Shown in pieces: positions 54,451 to 62,932 of a stretch of 64,000 nucleotides of DNA. The notes beneath the pieces are model-generated. The model was not told where the DNA came from. It searched no databases and was given only the letters and a program-made list of their open reading frames with translations. The position numbers and the translations under genes were made by a program. This DNA comes from Streptomyces sp. DSM 15324 (GTDB lineage Bacteria > Actinomycetota > Actinomycetes > Streptomycetales > Streptomycetaceae). Location: contig NZ_KQ949024.1 of assembly GCF_001514285.1 (NCBI RefSeq), positions 772,700 to 836,699 on the forward strand, written 5' to 3'. The first letter of the stretch is position 1, and every line of letters begins with the position of its first letter.

Positions 54451-55329
54451 ATGCCCGCCTACCGTGCGTACGTGTCTCTCCACCCGTCTGGGGCTCTCCC
54501 CCGTACGGCATACGGGCTCTCGGCGCTGCTGCGCTCGTGTCACCCGGAGCCGGCGCTCGCCGTCACCGTGTTCGTGTCGGCCCTGGCCGTGGCGGCCGGC
54601 CGCGGGGCGGCGGGGTCGGCGGCGGTGGCGGCTGCCGTTCTGGCCGGCCAGCTCTCGGTCGGCTGGTGCAACGACGCGGCCGACGCACGGCGCGACACGG
54701 CCCGCGGCCGCCGTGACAAACCGGTGGCGGCGGGCGAACTGCCGCCCCGGGCGGTGGCCGTGGCGGCCGGGACGGCGTTGGGGCTGTGCGTCCCCCTGTC
54801 CCTGTTGAGCGGCGCCGCCGCCGGAGCGGTACACCTCGGGGGCGTGGCCGCCGGCTGGGCCTACAACCTGCGGCTGAAGCGGACCGTGCTCTCACCGCTG
54901 CCCTACGCCGTCGGCTTCGCCTCGCTGCCGGCGTTCGTCACCCTCGGCCCACCGTCCCAGACGTGGCCCGCATGGTGGGCGACTACGGCGGGGGCGCTGC
55001 TCGGCGTCGGCGCGCACCTGGTGAACGTCCTCCCGGACATCGACGACGATCTCGCCACCGGGGTGCGCGGGCTGCCGCAGCGGCTGGGCCGTCCGGTCTG
55101 CCGCCGGCTGGCCCCTGCCGTGATGCTGACCGCCGTGGCCGCGGTCGTGGCCGGGCCGCCCGGGCCGGTCGGGCTCATGGATCGCGTCCTGGCGGCGGCG
55201 GCCGGGATCGTCGCGGTCGCGGGCAGTGCCCTGCCGGGGGAGGTGAGCCGATGGCCGTTCCGGGCGTCGATCGCGGTGGCCGGACTGGCCGTGGCGCTGC
55301 TCCTGCTGCGGGGCGCCGGCATGGGCTGA
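54451..55329 (+). CDS. UbiA-type membrane prenyltransferase
   Basis: A 292-residue protein with eight or so hydrophobic helices and both Asp-rich motifs of the family: N-D-A-A-D-A-R-R-D (about 80-88) and D-I-D-D-D (about 196-200). It should transfer a prenyl group to an aromatic acceptor, here plausibly the resorcinol or quinol made by the divergent PKS operon, as in the agq cluster. The start is uncertain: ATG 54451 or GTG 54472, neither with a clear ribosome site. Confidence 0.85.
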   Translation: MPAYRAYVSLHPSGALPRTAYGLSALLRSCHPEPALAVTVFVSALAVAAGRGAAGSAAVAAAVLAGQLSVGWCNDAADARRDTARGRRDKPVAAGELPPRAVAVAAGTALGLCVPLSLLSGAAAGAVHLGGVAAGWAYNLRLKRTVLSPLPYAVGFASLPAFVTLGPPSQTWPAWWATTAGALLGVGAHLVNVLPDIDDDLATGVRGLPQRLGRPVCRRLAPAVMLTAVAAVVAGPPGPVGLMDRVLAAAAGIVAVAGSALPGEVSRWPFRASIAVAGLAVALLLLRGAGMG

Positions 55330-55390
55330 GCGGGTCCGCTTCCGGCTGCGTGCGTTTCCGTGCGCCCGCGACGGGGGACTCGCCGCGTGT

Positions 55391-55559
55391 GGTGGCGTAC
55401 GGAGCGGAACAGCGGGTGCTCCTGCCCGCGTGGCGGACCGGCCGGGTCGCGCAGACCTTCGTCCACTGGGCCTACCGGCCGCGGGAGGCGCAGTTCTCTG
55501 AGGGGGTCAGGCAGGTCGCCTCGGCCCCCCGAGGCCCTGCGCCCGGTGTTCCGGAGTGA
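55391..55559 (+). pseudogene. Possible DUF2071 fragment
   Basis: A short open frame of about 55 residues. Its W-R-x5-Q-T-F-V-H-W-A-Y-R-P-R-E-A segment resembles the N-terminal F-x-H-W-x-x-x-P motif of DUF2071 proteins. The rest of that roughly 230-residue family is missing. It lies in the gap between the prenyltransferase gene and the next gene, so it is likely a remnant if it is anything. Confidence 0.3.
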
Positions 55560-55563
55560 GCGG

Positions 55564-56214
55564 ATGAGGACGAGGCCGCCAGGGCGCGGGCGGTCCGGCA
55601 GACCCTCGCGGCTGCGCTTCGACGGCTGGATCGCCGGTCTGGGCACCACGTCCGGGACACGCGTCGTGCTCGGGCACTGGGAGCGGTCGCCGTTCGGGCC
55701 GTTCAGCGATGTGATGCTCGAACGGGCCGACGGTGAACGGATTCTGCTGGCGCCCACCCGGGAGACGGCCGACTTCGTCAGCGGCACCTACACGTTCGAC
55801 TCGGTCCGCCTCGTCGCGGTCGACGTCCGCGTCTCGGGCCGCACCTGGACGGTCACGGCGGGGCCGCTCGGCCTGCGCTTCCGCACCGGCCGACGAAGGT
55901 TCCTCGGGCTCCTGTTGCGTGCCGTTCCGGGCGTCCTCGCCCGGCGTCCGGCATGGGCGGCGCTGACCGACCGGCCGGCCCGGGTGCTGCTGTCCGGCGT
56001 ACGGACGCGGGGCAGCGCCGGCGCGGGTCGCCGTGAGTGGTACGGCGCCCGTGACCTGCGGGCGGTGTGCGCGGTGTCGGCGGTGTTCGAGGGCACCGAC
56101 CTCGGCGGGCCGGCGCCCGTCGAGCCGCCGGTCCGCTTCGGTTTCGGATCGGTGCCACGACGCCCCGGGCTCACCCGGGTCACCACGACGGTGGAACTGC
56201 CGTCGGCGCGGTGA
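55564..56214 (+). CDS. Conserved hypothetical protein
   Basis: A 216-residue, beta-rich soluble protein. Notable segments are RFDGWIAGLGTTSGTRVVLGHW, FGPFSDVMLERADGERILLAPT and a basic middle (FRTGRRRFLG). The last 80 residues include REWYGARDLRAVCAVSA. No cysteine pairs or membrane helices are seen. Similar proteins are recalled in many Streptomyces, without function. The ATG at 55564 has GGAGTGAG upstream; it converges on the DUF488 gene with a 39-base gap. Confidence 0.78.
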   Translation: MRTRPPGRGRSGRPSRLRFDGWIAGLGTTSGTRVVLGHWERSPFGPFSDVMLERADGERILLAPTRETADFVSGTYTFDSVRLVAVDVRVSGRTWTVTAGPLGLRFRTGRRRFLGLLLRAVPGVLARRPAWAALTDRPARVLLSGVRTRGSAGAGRREWYGARDLRAVCAVSAVFEGTDLGGPAPVEPPVRFGFGSVPRRPGLTRVTTTVELPSAR

Positions 56215-56253
56215 GCGGCCCGGCCGGGTGCGTCCGGCGGGCCCGCATCGCGA

Positions 56254-56898
56254 TCACGCATCCGCCGGGCCCGGCTCGCGATCGTTCCCTCTGCTCCCGC
56301 AGCGCACGCCAAGCCAGTCCGGCAGTACGCCCGGGCGGGGCTCGCGCTCGCTGATCGCTCCCGCGAGGCCGTCGTAGACGTCGTAGACGAGGAGCCCGTC
56401 CGCGCGCAGCCGGACCCCGGCCGTCGGGACATGGGCGCCGACGCGGCCGCCGGGCAGGAGGTGGCGGACGGGTGTGTCGCGGGCGACCACCGCGAAGTCG
56501 GCGATGAGACGCCGGTGACAGCGCCACCAGACGGCTTCGCTGCACATCACCGCGGTACGGACGCGGGCGGCGTCGGCCAGCAGCCGGTCCACGGCGGTGA
56601 CGAACTCGGGGGAACGGGTGTGGGCGGCGTAACCGCGGAAGGAAACGTTGCGCCAGACGGTGTCGGGGCTGTCCGGGGGCGGTCTGCGGAAACCGCCGAG
56701 CGCGGGCTCCCACCGGTAGTCGATCCCGGCGTGCGGCAGCCATTCGGCGAGCCGCTGCCGGGACACGTCGGGATTGCGCCGACTGCCCGGAGCGGTGCGG
56801 ACGTCCACCACGTACCTGACACCGGCGTCGTGCAGCAGAGCGGTGATCCGGTCACGGTCGGCGGTGCTGTACCCGAAGGTGAACAGGGGTTTTTCCAT
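56254..56898 (-). CDS. DUF488 family protein
   Basis: A 214-residue protein of the DUF488 family. It opens with FTFGYSTADRDRITALLHDAGV and [17 protein letters not shown]. The middle GGFRR is followed by the conserved C-x-E-x5-C-H-R motif (MCSEAVWWRCHRR, about 118-130). The pair of Cys, Glu and His suggests a metal or nucleotide site; activity is unknown. The last 35 residues are Gly/Arg-rich and atypical. The ATG at 56898 has GAGGAGG about 11 bases ahead. Confidence 0.88.
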   Translation of the reverse strand: MEKPLFTFGYSTADRDRITALLHDAGVRYVVDVRTAPGSRRNPDVSRQRLAEWLPHAGIDYRWEPALGGFRRPPPDSPDTVWRNVSFRGYAAHTRSPEFVTAVDRLLADAARVRTAVMCSEAVWWRCHRRLIADFAVVARDTPVRHLLPGGRVGAHVPTAGVRLRADGLLVYDVYDGLAGAISEREPRPGVLPDWLGVRCGSRGNDREPGPADA

Positions 56899-57129
56899 AC
56901 GCCCGGCGCCTCCTCGGACGGAAGGACGGAAGAGCCCGCTCTGCGGCGCGCGCGTGGGTGGTGTGGGAGAAGTCGTCGTCGCTCTTCGGGTTCCCGGCGG
57001 TGACCACCCCATGACCGGAATCAGACTTTTCGTAGCGCAGTCGGCCGGAGGTTCGCTCGCGGGCGCACCCAGCACCGTGGCGGCCGGCGCCGTACGTACG
57101 CGAGCGAACCGGCGGCCTGCGCACCCGGC

Positions 57130-57184
57130 CCTCGCGCCGCCCTCGCGCCGCCCTCGCGCCACCCTCGGGCCGCCCTCGCGCCGC
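57130..57184. repeat. Five tandem copies of an 11-bp unit
   Basis: CCTCGCGCCGC is repeated five times end to end (57130-57184), with one base change in each of copies three and four. It lies in the 427-base spacer between the divergent DUF488 and LacI genes. A TTGACA hexamer follows at 57223-57228, without a good -10 at normal spacing. Confidence 0.88.
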
Positions 57185-57269
57185 CGTTCGACATGTCGTG
57201 GCCACGAGTTCGTCACGAGCCATTGACAGTGGCTTCGGCGACCGGGCACCCTCATGTCCACACGGTTGG

Positions 57270-57281
57270 CTAAACGATTAG
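57270..57281. promoter_or_regulatory. Candidate LacI operator
   Basis: CTAAACGATTAG, an inverted repeat (CTAA-N4-TTAG) inside the wider near-symmetric GGTTGGC...GGCAAACC block (57264-57288), 45 bases ahead of the lacI-type gene. The central AACG step is typical of LacI-family sites. I see no second copy before the GH32 or binding-protein genes, so it is probably autoregulatory. Confidence 0.5.
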
Positions 57282-57325
57282 GCAAACCGAAATCAGCCGG
57301 AATCAACCATCTTGGGACAGGGATC

Positions 57326-58384
57326 ATGGCGCGCCGGATCGGGATCAAGGACGTGGCCGCGGCGGCGGGCGTATCGACCGCGACCGTGTCGCACGTCCTG
57401 AACCGGGTCGAGGGCAAGCGCATCAGCGAGGAGACGCGTCAGCGCGTCTGGAAGGCCGCCGACGAGCTCGGGTACGCGCCCAACGGACTGGCCCGCGGGC
57501 TGAGGACGCAGCGGTCGCAGACCATCGGCTTCGTCAGCGACCAGATCGCCACCACCCCCCACGCGGGCCGCATGATCCTGGGAGCCCAGGAGGCCGCAGC
57601 CGCCGAGGGGCTGGTGCTTCTGCTGGTCAACACCAGCGGCGACGCCGAACTGGAGCGCACCAGCATCGAGATGCTGCTCCAGCGGCAGGTGGACGGTGTG
57701 GTGTACGCGGCCATGTACCACCGCATCGTGGAACTGCCGGAGGCTCTGCGGACGACGCCCACGGTGCTGCTCGACGCGGGATCGGCCGACCCCGCGGTGC
57801 CCTCCGTGGTGCCCGACGAGGTCCAGGGCGGTTACGCCGCGGTGCGCGAGCTGACCGATCACGGCCACCGCCGGATCGGCGTGACCGTACAGACGGTCGA
57901 CCTGCCCGCCCGCAACGGCCGCCTGGAGGGCTACCGGAAGGCACTGGCCGAGATCGGCGTCGCCTACGACCCCTCGCTGGTCGCGGCCGAGACGGCGGTG
58001 CCGTTCAACACCGTCGGCGGTGACGTGGAGACGGGCTACCGGGCCGCGCGGCGCCTGCTGACGGCGGACCGGCCTCCCACCGCCCTGTTCTGCTTCAACG
58101 ACCGGATGGCCGCCGGTGCCTACCGGGCCGCAGCAGAGCTGGGACTGTCCGTCCCCGGCGACCTGTCGGTCATCGGGTTCGACAACCAGGAGCTGGTCTG
58201 CGAGTCGGTTCACCCGCAGCTGAGCACGGTCCAGCTCCCGCACTACGAGATGGGGGCACGGGCCGTGGCCCAGTTGCTCGCTCTCACCAAGTCTCCGGGC
58301 CGGCCACCGGGCCCGGACCTGCACGAGAAGCTGCCTTGCCCGCTGGTGGCGCGGGCATCGGTCGCTCCGCCGTCCCGACTCTGA
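57326..58384 (+). CDS. LacI-family transcriptional regulator
   Basis: A 352-residue repressor. The HTH and hinge (about 4-60) read IGIKDVAAAAGVSTATVSHVLN, then APNGLARGLR. The periplasmic-binding-protein-like sugar domain occupies 65-340 (TIGFVSDQIA, GLVLLLVNTS, ALFCFNDRMAAGAYRAA, LSVIGFDNQE). It should control the GH32 and ABC genes next to it in response to a fructose-containing sugar. The ATG at 57326 follows AGGGA. A 24-codon extension in the same frame includes the candidate operator and is rejected. Confidence 0.92.
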   Translation: MARRIGIKDVAAAAGVSTATVSHVLNRVEGKRISEETRQRVWKAADELGYAPNGLARGLRTQRSQTIGFVSDQIATTPHAGRMILGAQEAAAAEGLVLLLVNTSGDAELERTSIEMLLQRQVDGVVYAAMYHRIVELPEALRTTPTVLLDAGSADPAVPSVVPDEVQGGYAAVRELTDHGHRRIGVTVQTVDLPARNGRLEGYRKALAEIGVAYDPSLVAAETAVPFNTVGGDVETGYRAARRLLTADRPPTALFCFNDRMAAGAYRAAAELGLSVPGDLSVIGFDNQELVCESVHPQLSTVQLPHYEMGARAVAQLLALTKSPGRPPGPDLHEKLPCPLVARASVAPPSRL

Positions 58385-58408
58385 CCCCGGGACGACGGAG
58401 CAACACCG

Positions 58409-58446
58409 TGACAGGCGACCGTCGGAACCGGTCGTCGGTCCTGTCA
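58409..58446. terminator. Terminator after the LacI gene
   Basis: TGACAGG-CGACCG (58409-58421) pairs with CGGTCG and CCTGTCA (58429-58434 and 58440-58446), with a 5-base bulge on the right arm. The rest of the 441-base spacer up to the GH32 gene has no ORF but carries the tandem repeats at 58728-58814. Confidence 0.7.
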
Positions 58447-58727
58447 GTTCACGCAACACAGTGAGGGTACACAGATGTCCCCCGAGTCCTTCGGCGAGCG
58501 GCCGAGCCGGCATTCCCGCCCCCTGTCCGACAGCGCCTCGGAGTACTGAGCCGCGCCCTTCCCGCCGACCGGCAGTCGGCGCTCGATACGGCCTTCCCGC
58601 GCCCCTTCGCCGCATCAGGCGATCCGTCCCGCCCGCCCCCTGAGGAGGGCGGGCGGCGGGCGCCGGGGGAAGGCGCCTTCACCGGGTCCCGCGGGGAGTT
58701 CGCGGCCGGCCGGGTCCGGTCACGTAC

Positions 58728-58814
58728 GTCCTCGCACACTCCGCCGCACCCATCGAGTCCTCGCATGCTCCGTCGTACCCATCGAGTCCTCGCACACTCC
58801 GCCGCACCCATCGA
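58728..58814. repeat. Three tandem copies of a 29-bp unit before the GH32 gene
   Basis: Three head-to-tail 29-bp units (58728-58756, 58757-58785, 58786-58814) of the form GTCCTCGCACACTCC...CACCCATCGA. Copies 1 and 3 are identical and copy 2 differs at four or so positions. The array ends 11 bases before the GTG, so it lies in the leader. There are no spacers, so it is not a CRISPR. Confidence 0.9.
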
Positions 58815-58825
58815 AAGGCACGCGT

Positions 58826-60334
58826 GTGTCCACCGCGCCCTGCGATCCGTACCGGCCCGTCGCGCACCTGCGACCGCCCCGGAACTGGATCAACGACCCC
58901 AACGGGCTGGTCTTCCATGACGGTCACTATCACGTCTTCTACCAGTACAACCCCTCCGGCGCGACGCACGCGAACATGCACTGGGGCCACTTCCGCAGTC
59001 CCGACCTGCTGAGCTGGGAGCCGCTGCCGATCGCCCTGTCCCCGGCCCCGGGCGGCGTGGACGCCGACGGCTGCTTCTCCGGCAACGCCGTCTCCGACGG
59101 CGACCGTCTAATCGCCTTCTACTCCGCGAACCGCTGGGACCGCTCACCCCAGCACCAGCCGGTCACCACCGCCACCTCCCACGACGGCGGCCGGACCTTC
59201 ACCCCGCGGGGCGACCTGGCCATCCCCACCTGGCCCGGGGAATGCACCATGTACCGCGACCCGTACGTGTGGCGGGACGGCGAGCGGTGGCGGATGCTGG
59301 TCGGCGCCGCCCTCGCCGACGGCCGGGGCGCGGCCCTGCTCTACGAGTCGGCGGACCTGGAGACCTGGACCTACCTGGGCCCCTTCGAAGGCCGCGGGCA
59401 GACACCGGTCGGCGGCACCGGCCTGCACACCGGCGAGGGCTGGGAATGCCCGCAGTACCTCCCGCCGCGGTCGGGCCACCCCGGGGCCCTCATCTTCAGT
59501 GCCTGGAACGACCACGACGGCGACCGCTGTGTCACCGCCCTGATCGGCGAGGACCACGGCGACGCCTTCGAGGCCGGCCCGCCCGTGCTCGTCGACCACG
59601 GGCCGGACTGCTACGCGCCCGCCCTGTTGCGCGCACCCGGCGGCCGCTGGCTGCTGTGGGGCTGGTCCGCGGAGGCCCGCGAGGAGAGCTGGGCGGTCGC
59701 CGACGGATGGGCGGGCACCCTGACCCTGCCCCGCGAGATCTCCATGGGCGCCGACGGCACACTGCACCAGCGTCCGGCCGCCGAACTCCTCGCCCTGCGC
59801 GGCGGGCACACGCTGCACGCGGAGGGCGCGACGCACGGCGCCCGGCCCGTGGAACTGGGCGGTGTGGGCCGCGCCTTCGACCTGACGGCCAGGCTGGAGA
59901 CGACCGGGACGGCGGGCCTGCGGCTGCTCACCGGCCCGGGGGCCGCCGAGTACCTCGACATCCGCCTCGACGCCGCCGCGGGCGAACTGGTCGTCGACCG
60001 CGACCACGCCTCGCTGGACAGCCGCGCCCGCGGCGGTTCCTACCGGATGCCGTGCCCCACGGGGCACCCGGTCGAGCTGCGGCTGGTCGTCGACCACTCC
60101 CTCGCCGAGGTCTTCCTGACCACCACCGGCCAGGTGCTCACCCTGCGCTTCTACCCGACGGGCGACGGCCCCTGGCGCCTTGTCGCCCGCGCCGCGCCGG
60201 ACACCCGCCTGAGCTACACGGTCGACGCCTGGCAGCTGCTGCCGCTCACGGTCAAGGAGCCGAGCACCGGCACCGGCACCGGCCTGCCGCACGGGCAGGT
60301 CCCCATGACGGAGTCGTCGCCCGCGCCCTCGTAG
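58826..60334 (+). CDS. GH32 beta-fructosidase (sucrose/fructan hydrolase)
   Basis: A 502-residue glycoside hydrolase. The five-bladed propeller has the nucleophile D24 in WINDPNG (21-27), the transition-state stabiliser in YRDPYVW (RDP 144-146) and the acid/base E207 in WECPQYL. A C-terminal beta-sandwich follows from about 345. No signal peptide is present, so it acts inside the cell on sucrose or short fructo-oligosaccharides imported by the adjacent ABC system. The GTG has AAAGG eight bases ahead and follows three 29-bp repeats. Confidence 0.93.
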   Translation: MSTAPCDPYRPVAHLRPPRNWINDPNGLVFHDGHYHVFYQYNPSGATHANMHWGHFRSPDLLSWEPLPIALSPAPGGVDADGCFSGNAVSDGDRLIAFYSANRWDRSPQHQPVTTATSHDGGRTFTPRGDLAIPTWPGECTMYRDPYVWRDGERWRMLVGAALADGRGAALLYESADLETWTYLGPFEGRGQTPVGGTGLHTGEGWECPQYLPPRSGHPGALIFSAWNDHDGDRCVTALIGEDHGDAFEAGPPVLVDHGPDCYAPALLRAPGGRWLLWGWSAEAREESWAVADGWAGTLTLPREISMGADGTLHQRPAAELLALRGGHTLHAEGATHGARPVELGGVGRAFDLTARLETTGTAGLRLLTGPGAAEYLDIRLDAAAGELVVDRDHASLDSRARGGSYRMPCPTGHPVELRLVVDHSLAEVFLTTTGQVLTLRFYPTGDGPWRLVARAAPDTRLSYTVDAWQLLPLTVKEPSTGTGTGLPHGQVPMTESSPAPS

Positions 60335-60405
60335 AGCGCGTGCCGATCCCGAGATCCCCCACACCCGCGCACCACCCGTCTCACCACCCGTCTCACCACC
60401 CACCC

Positions 60406-60479
60406 TCACCTCCCACGTTCACCACCCCCTCTCACCTCCCACGGTCACCACACCCACCCTCACCTCCCACATTCACCAC
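60406..60479. repeat. Three 20-bp repeats in a G-poor leader
   Basis: TCACCTCCCACNNTCACCAC occurs at 60406-60425, 60432-60451 and 60460-60479, inside about 145 bases that are almost purely C, A and T on the plus strand. It lies between the GH32 gene and the binding-protein gene, ending 37 bases before the latter's ATG. Confidence 0.85.
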
Positions 60480-60516
60480 CCACCCACACCCGCACCCCAC
60501 ACCGGAGGCATCCCGC

Positions 60517-61863
60517 ATGAACCCCGGCACCACGAGATCCCCCCGCCGTACGGCAGCCACGGCCCTGGCCCTGGCCCTCCCCCTGGCCGCACTGGCCGCC
60601 TGCGGCTCCGGCGGCGGCACCGGCACCTCCGCCGAGCAGGGCAGCGGCACGGGCACCATCACCGTCTGGGCCCACCAGGGCCAGGCGAGCGAGGCCGCCG
60701 CCCTGCAGAGCGCGGTACGGACGTTCAACTCCGCGCAAAAGAAGGTCAAGGTCAAGCTGACCCTGATCCCCGACACCGACTACACCAAGACCATCACCGC
60801 CACCGACGCCTCCAAGCTGCCGGACGTGATGGAGTTCGACGGCCCGACCATGGCGAACTTCGTCTACAACAGCAAGCTCGCCGCGATCGACGACTACGTC
60901 TCCGCCAAGACCCTGGCCAACGCCACCGACGCCATCAAGGCCGAGGGCGCGATCGACGGCAAGCAGTACGGCCTGGGTATGTACGACTCGGGGCTGGGCG
61001 TCTACGGCAACAAGAAGCTGCTGGACGCCGCCGGCATCACGTACCCGACGGGGCTGTCCGACGCCTGGACCGCGGCGGAGTTCACCGACGCCGTCAAGAA
61101 GCTGGCCGCCAAGGACTCCGACGGCAAGAGCCTGGACCTCCAGGAAAGCGGTGGGTACGCCAACGAGTGGGGCACCTACGGCTTCGCGCCCCTCGTCTGG
61201 TCGGCCGGCGGCTCCCTGCTGCGGAACGGCAAGGCCGAAGGCGCCCTGGACACCCCGGCCGTGGCGGCGGCGCTGAAGACGTTCCAGTCCTGGAAGCGGT
61301 ACACCGACCCCAACACCGACGGCAACGCCTTCGCCAAGGGCCGGGTCGCCCTCAGCTGGGTCGGCCACTGGATGTACCCCGCCTACAGCAAGGCCCTCGG
61401 CAAGGACCTCGTCGTCCTGCCCCTGCCCGACTTCGGCAACGGTCCCAAGACCGGCCAGGGCTCCTGGGAATGGGGCATCGGCGCGCACACCAAGAACGGC
61501 AAGGCCGCCGGCGCCTTCCTCGACTCCCTCCTCGACGACACCAACGTCACCGCGATGACCACGGCCAACGGCGCCCCTCCCGGCACCAGGTCCGCACTCG
61601 CCAAGAGCGAGCTGTACAGGCAGGGCGGCCCGCTCCAGCTCTTCGCCGACCAGCTCGCCAAGCCCTGCGGTGCCACCACCGTCGACACCTCCTGCGTCGC
61701 CGTGACCCGGCCGATCACCGCCGGGTATCCCACGGTCACCGCCAAGTTCAGCCAGGCGCTCAGCGACGTCTACGGCGGTGCCGACCCGAAGACCGCCCTG
61801 GCCAAGGCCGCCCGCGCCATCGACCAGGACTTCTCGGACAACGACGGCTACGAGCTGCCGTAG
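60517..61863 (+). CDS. ABC transporter sugar-binding lipoprotein
   Basis: A 448-residue solute-binding protein of the carbohydrate (family 1) type. The signal peptide ends in the lipobox LAALAAC with C29 as lipidation site. A Gly/Ser/Thr linker follows, then the mature domain (ITVWAHQGQ ... LPDVMEFDG ... AKGRVALSWVGHWMYPAY). It should bind a fructose-containing sugar outside the membrane. The ATG has GGAGG eight bases ahead. A stable hairpin follows before the permease genes. Confidence 0.93.
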   Translation: MNPGTTRSPRRTAATALALALPLAALAACGSGGGTGTSAEQGSGTGTITVWAHQGQASEAAALQSAVRTFNSAQKKVKVKLTLIPDTDYTKTITATDASKLPDVMEFDGPTMANFVYNSKLAAIDDYVSAKTLANATDAIKAEGAIDGKQYGLGMYDSGLGVYGNKKLLDAAGITYPTGLSDAWTAAEFTDAVKKLAAKDSDGKSLDLQESGGYANEWGTYGFAPLVWSAGGSLLRNGKAEGALDTPAVAAALKTFQSWKRYTDPNTDGNAFAKGRVALSWVGHWMYPAYSKALGKDLVVLPLPDFGNGPKTGQGSWEWGIGAHTKNGKAAGAFLDSLLDDTNVTAMTTANGAPPGTRSALAKSELYRQGGPLQLFADQLAKPCGATTVDTSCVAVTRPITAGYPTVTAKFSQALSDVYGGADPKTALAKAARAIDQDFSDNDGYELP

Positions 61864-61876
61864 CCGGCATCCAGCA

Positions 61877-61921
61877 GCCGGGAGGGACGGACCCACTCTG
61901 ACAGCGCCCGTCCCTCCCGGC
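61877..61921 (+). terminator. Intra-operon hairpin after the binding-protein gene
   Basis: A perfect 14-bp stem GCCGGGAGGGACGG/CCGTCCCTCCCGGC (61877-61890 with 61908-61921) with a 17-base loop, in the 77-base gap before the permease gene. Such structures commonly stabilise or partly terminate the message, so that more binding protein than permease is made. Confidence 0.8.
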
Positions 61922-61940
61922 CCGGAGGAGGACCTCTACC

Positions 61941-62930
61941 GTGACCATCGTGAACCCCGCCCCCGCTCCACCGGACGGGAGCAAGCCCGGCCCGTCGGCG
62001 CCCTCCGGCACACCCCCGCGGTCCCGGCGCCCGGCCCGCGCGTGGGTGCCCGGACTGCTGATGTCCGCCCCCGCGCTGGGCGGGCTGATCGCCTTCGTCG
62101 GCGTGCCGTTCGTCTACGCCGTCGTGCTGTCCTTCTACAACGTGCGGCTCGGCTCCCCGCTGCCGCCCCGCTTCTTCGGCATCGAGCAGTACCGGCGCAT
62201 CTTCACCGACCCCGACCTGTCCGGCCCCTTCCTGCGGGCCCTGCTCAACAACCTGACCTTCGCCGTGGTCGTCGTACCGCTGCAGACCGGCCTCGCGCTC
62301 GGCCTGGCGATCCTGCTGAACCGCAAGCTCAAGGCGATCGGCTTCTACCGGTCCCTGTTCTTCCTGCCGGTGGTCTTCCCCATGGCCCTGGTCGCGGTCA
62401 TCTGGCGGCTCATCCTCGCCCGCAGCGGAGACGGCCTGCTCAACTCCGCGCTGCACGCGGTGAGTTTCGGCAACTGGGGCGCCTTCGACTGGCTCGGCGA
62501 CAGTCTGACCGCGATGGCGTCGATCATCGTGCTGTCCGTGTGGCAGGGCGTCGGCTTCCAGATGGTCATCCTGCTCGCCGGCCTCCAGCAGATCCCCGGC
62601 GAGCTCTACGAGGCCGCCGAACTCGACCGCGCTTCGCGCCGGCAGCAGTTCCGCCACGTCACCCTGCCCGGCATCCGCCCCACCCTCACCTTCGTCGCCC
62701 TGCTCACCTCCGTCCTCTCCTTTCGCGTCTTCGACCAGGTCTATGTGCTGGTCAAGGGCGGCGGACTCGACGAGGACGCCACCCGCACCGTGATGTACCA
62801 GGCCGTCACCACCGCCTTCGACCAGAACAACATCGGCCAGGCGTCCGCGATCACCGTCGTCTTCTTCCTGATCGTCGTCGCCCTGACCCTCATCCAGCGC
62901 CGCGTCGTCCGCCCCGGCACCGAGGACTGA
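61941..62930 (+). CDS. ABC sugar permease (MalF-type)
   Basis: A 329-residue inner-membrane permease with six helices after a 35-residue Pro-rich cytoplasmic start. The EAA loop that contacts the ATPase is EAAELDRASRRQQFRHVTLPGI-like, near residues 215-237. The GTG at 61941 has GGAGGAGG about 10 bases ahead. It pairs with the permease encoded 2 bases downstream. No ATPase gene is present; in Streptomyces the shared ATPase MsiK usually serves such importers. Confidence 0.93.
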   Translation: MTIVNPAPAPPDGSKPGPSAPSGTPPRSRRPARAWVPGLLMSAPALGGLIAFVGVPFVYAVVLSFYNVRLGSPLPPRFFGIEQYRRIFTDPDLSGPFLRALLNNLTFAVVVVPLQTGLALGLAILLNRKLKAIGFYRSLFFLPVVFPMALVAVIWRLILARSGDGLLNSALHAVSFGNWGAFDWLGDSLTAMASIIVLSVWQGVGFQMVILLAGLQQIPGELYEAAELDRASRRQQFRHVTLPGIRPTLTFVALLTSVLSFRVFDQVYVLVKGGGLDEDATRTVMYQAVTTAFDQNNIGQASAITVVFFLIVVALTLIQRRVVRPGTED

Positions 62931-62932
62931 CC

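Noticed and set aside
58728..58814. Possible CRISPR array (29-bp repeats)
   Set aside because: The units are directly abutting with no spacers, there are only three, and no cas genes are present.
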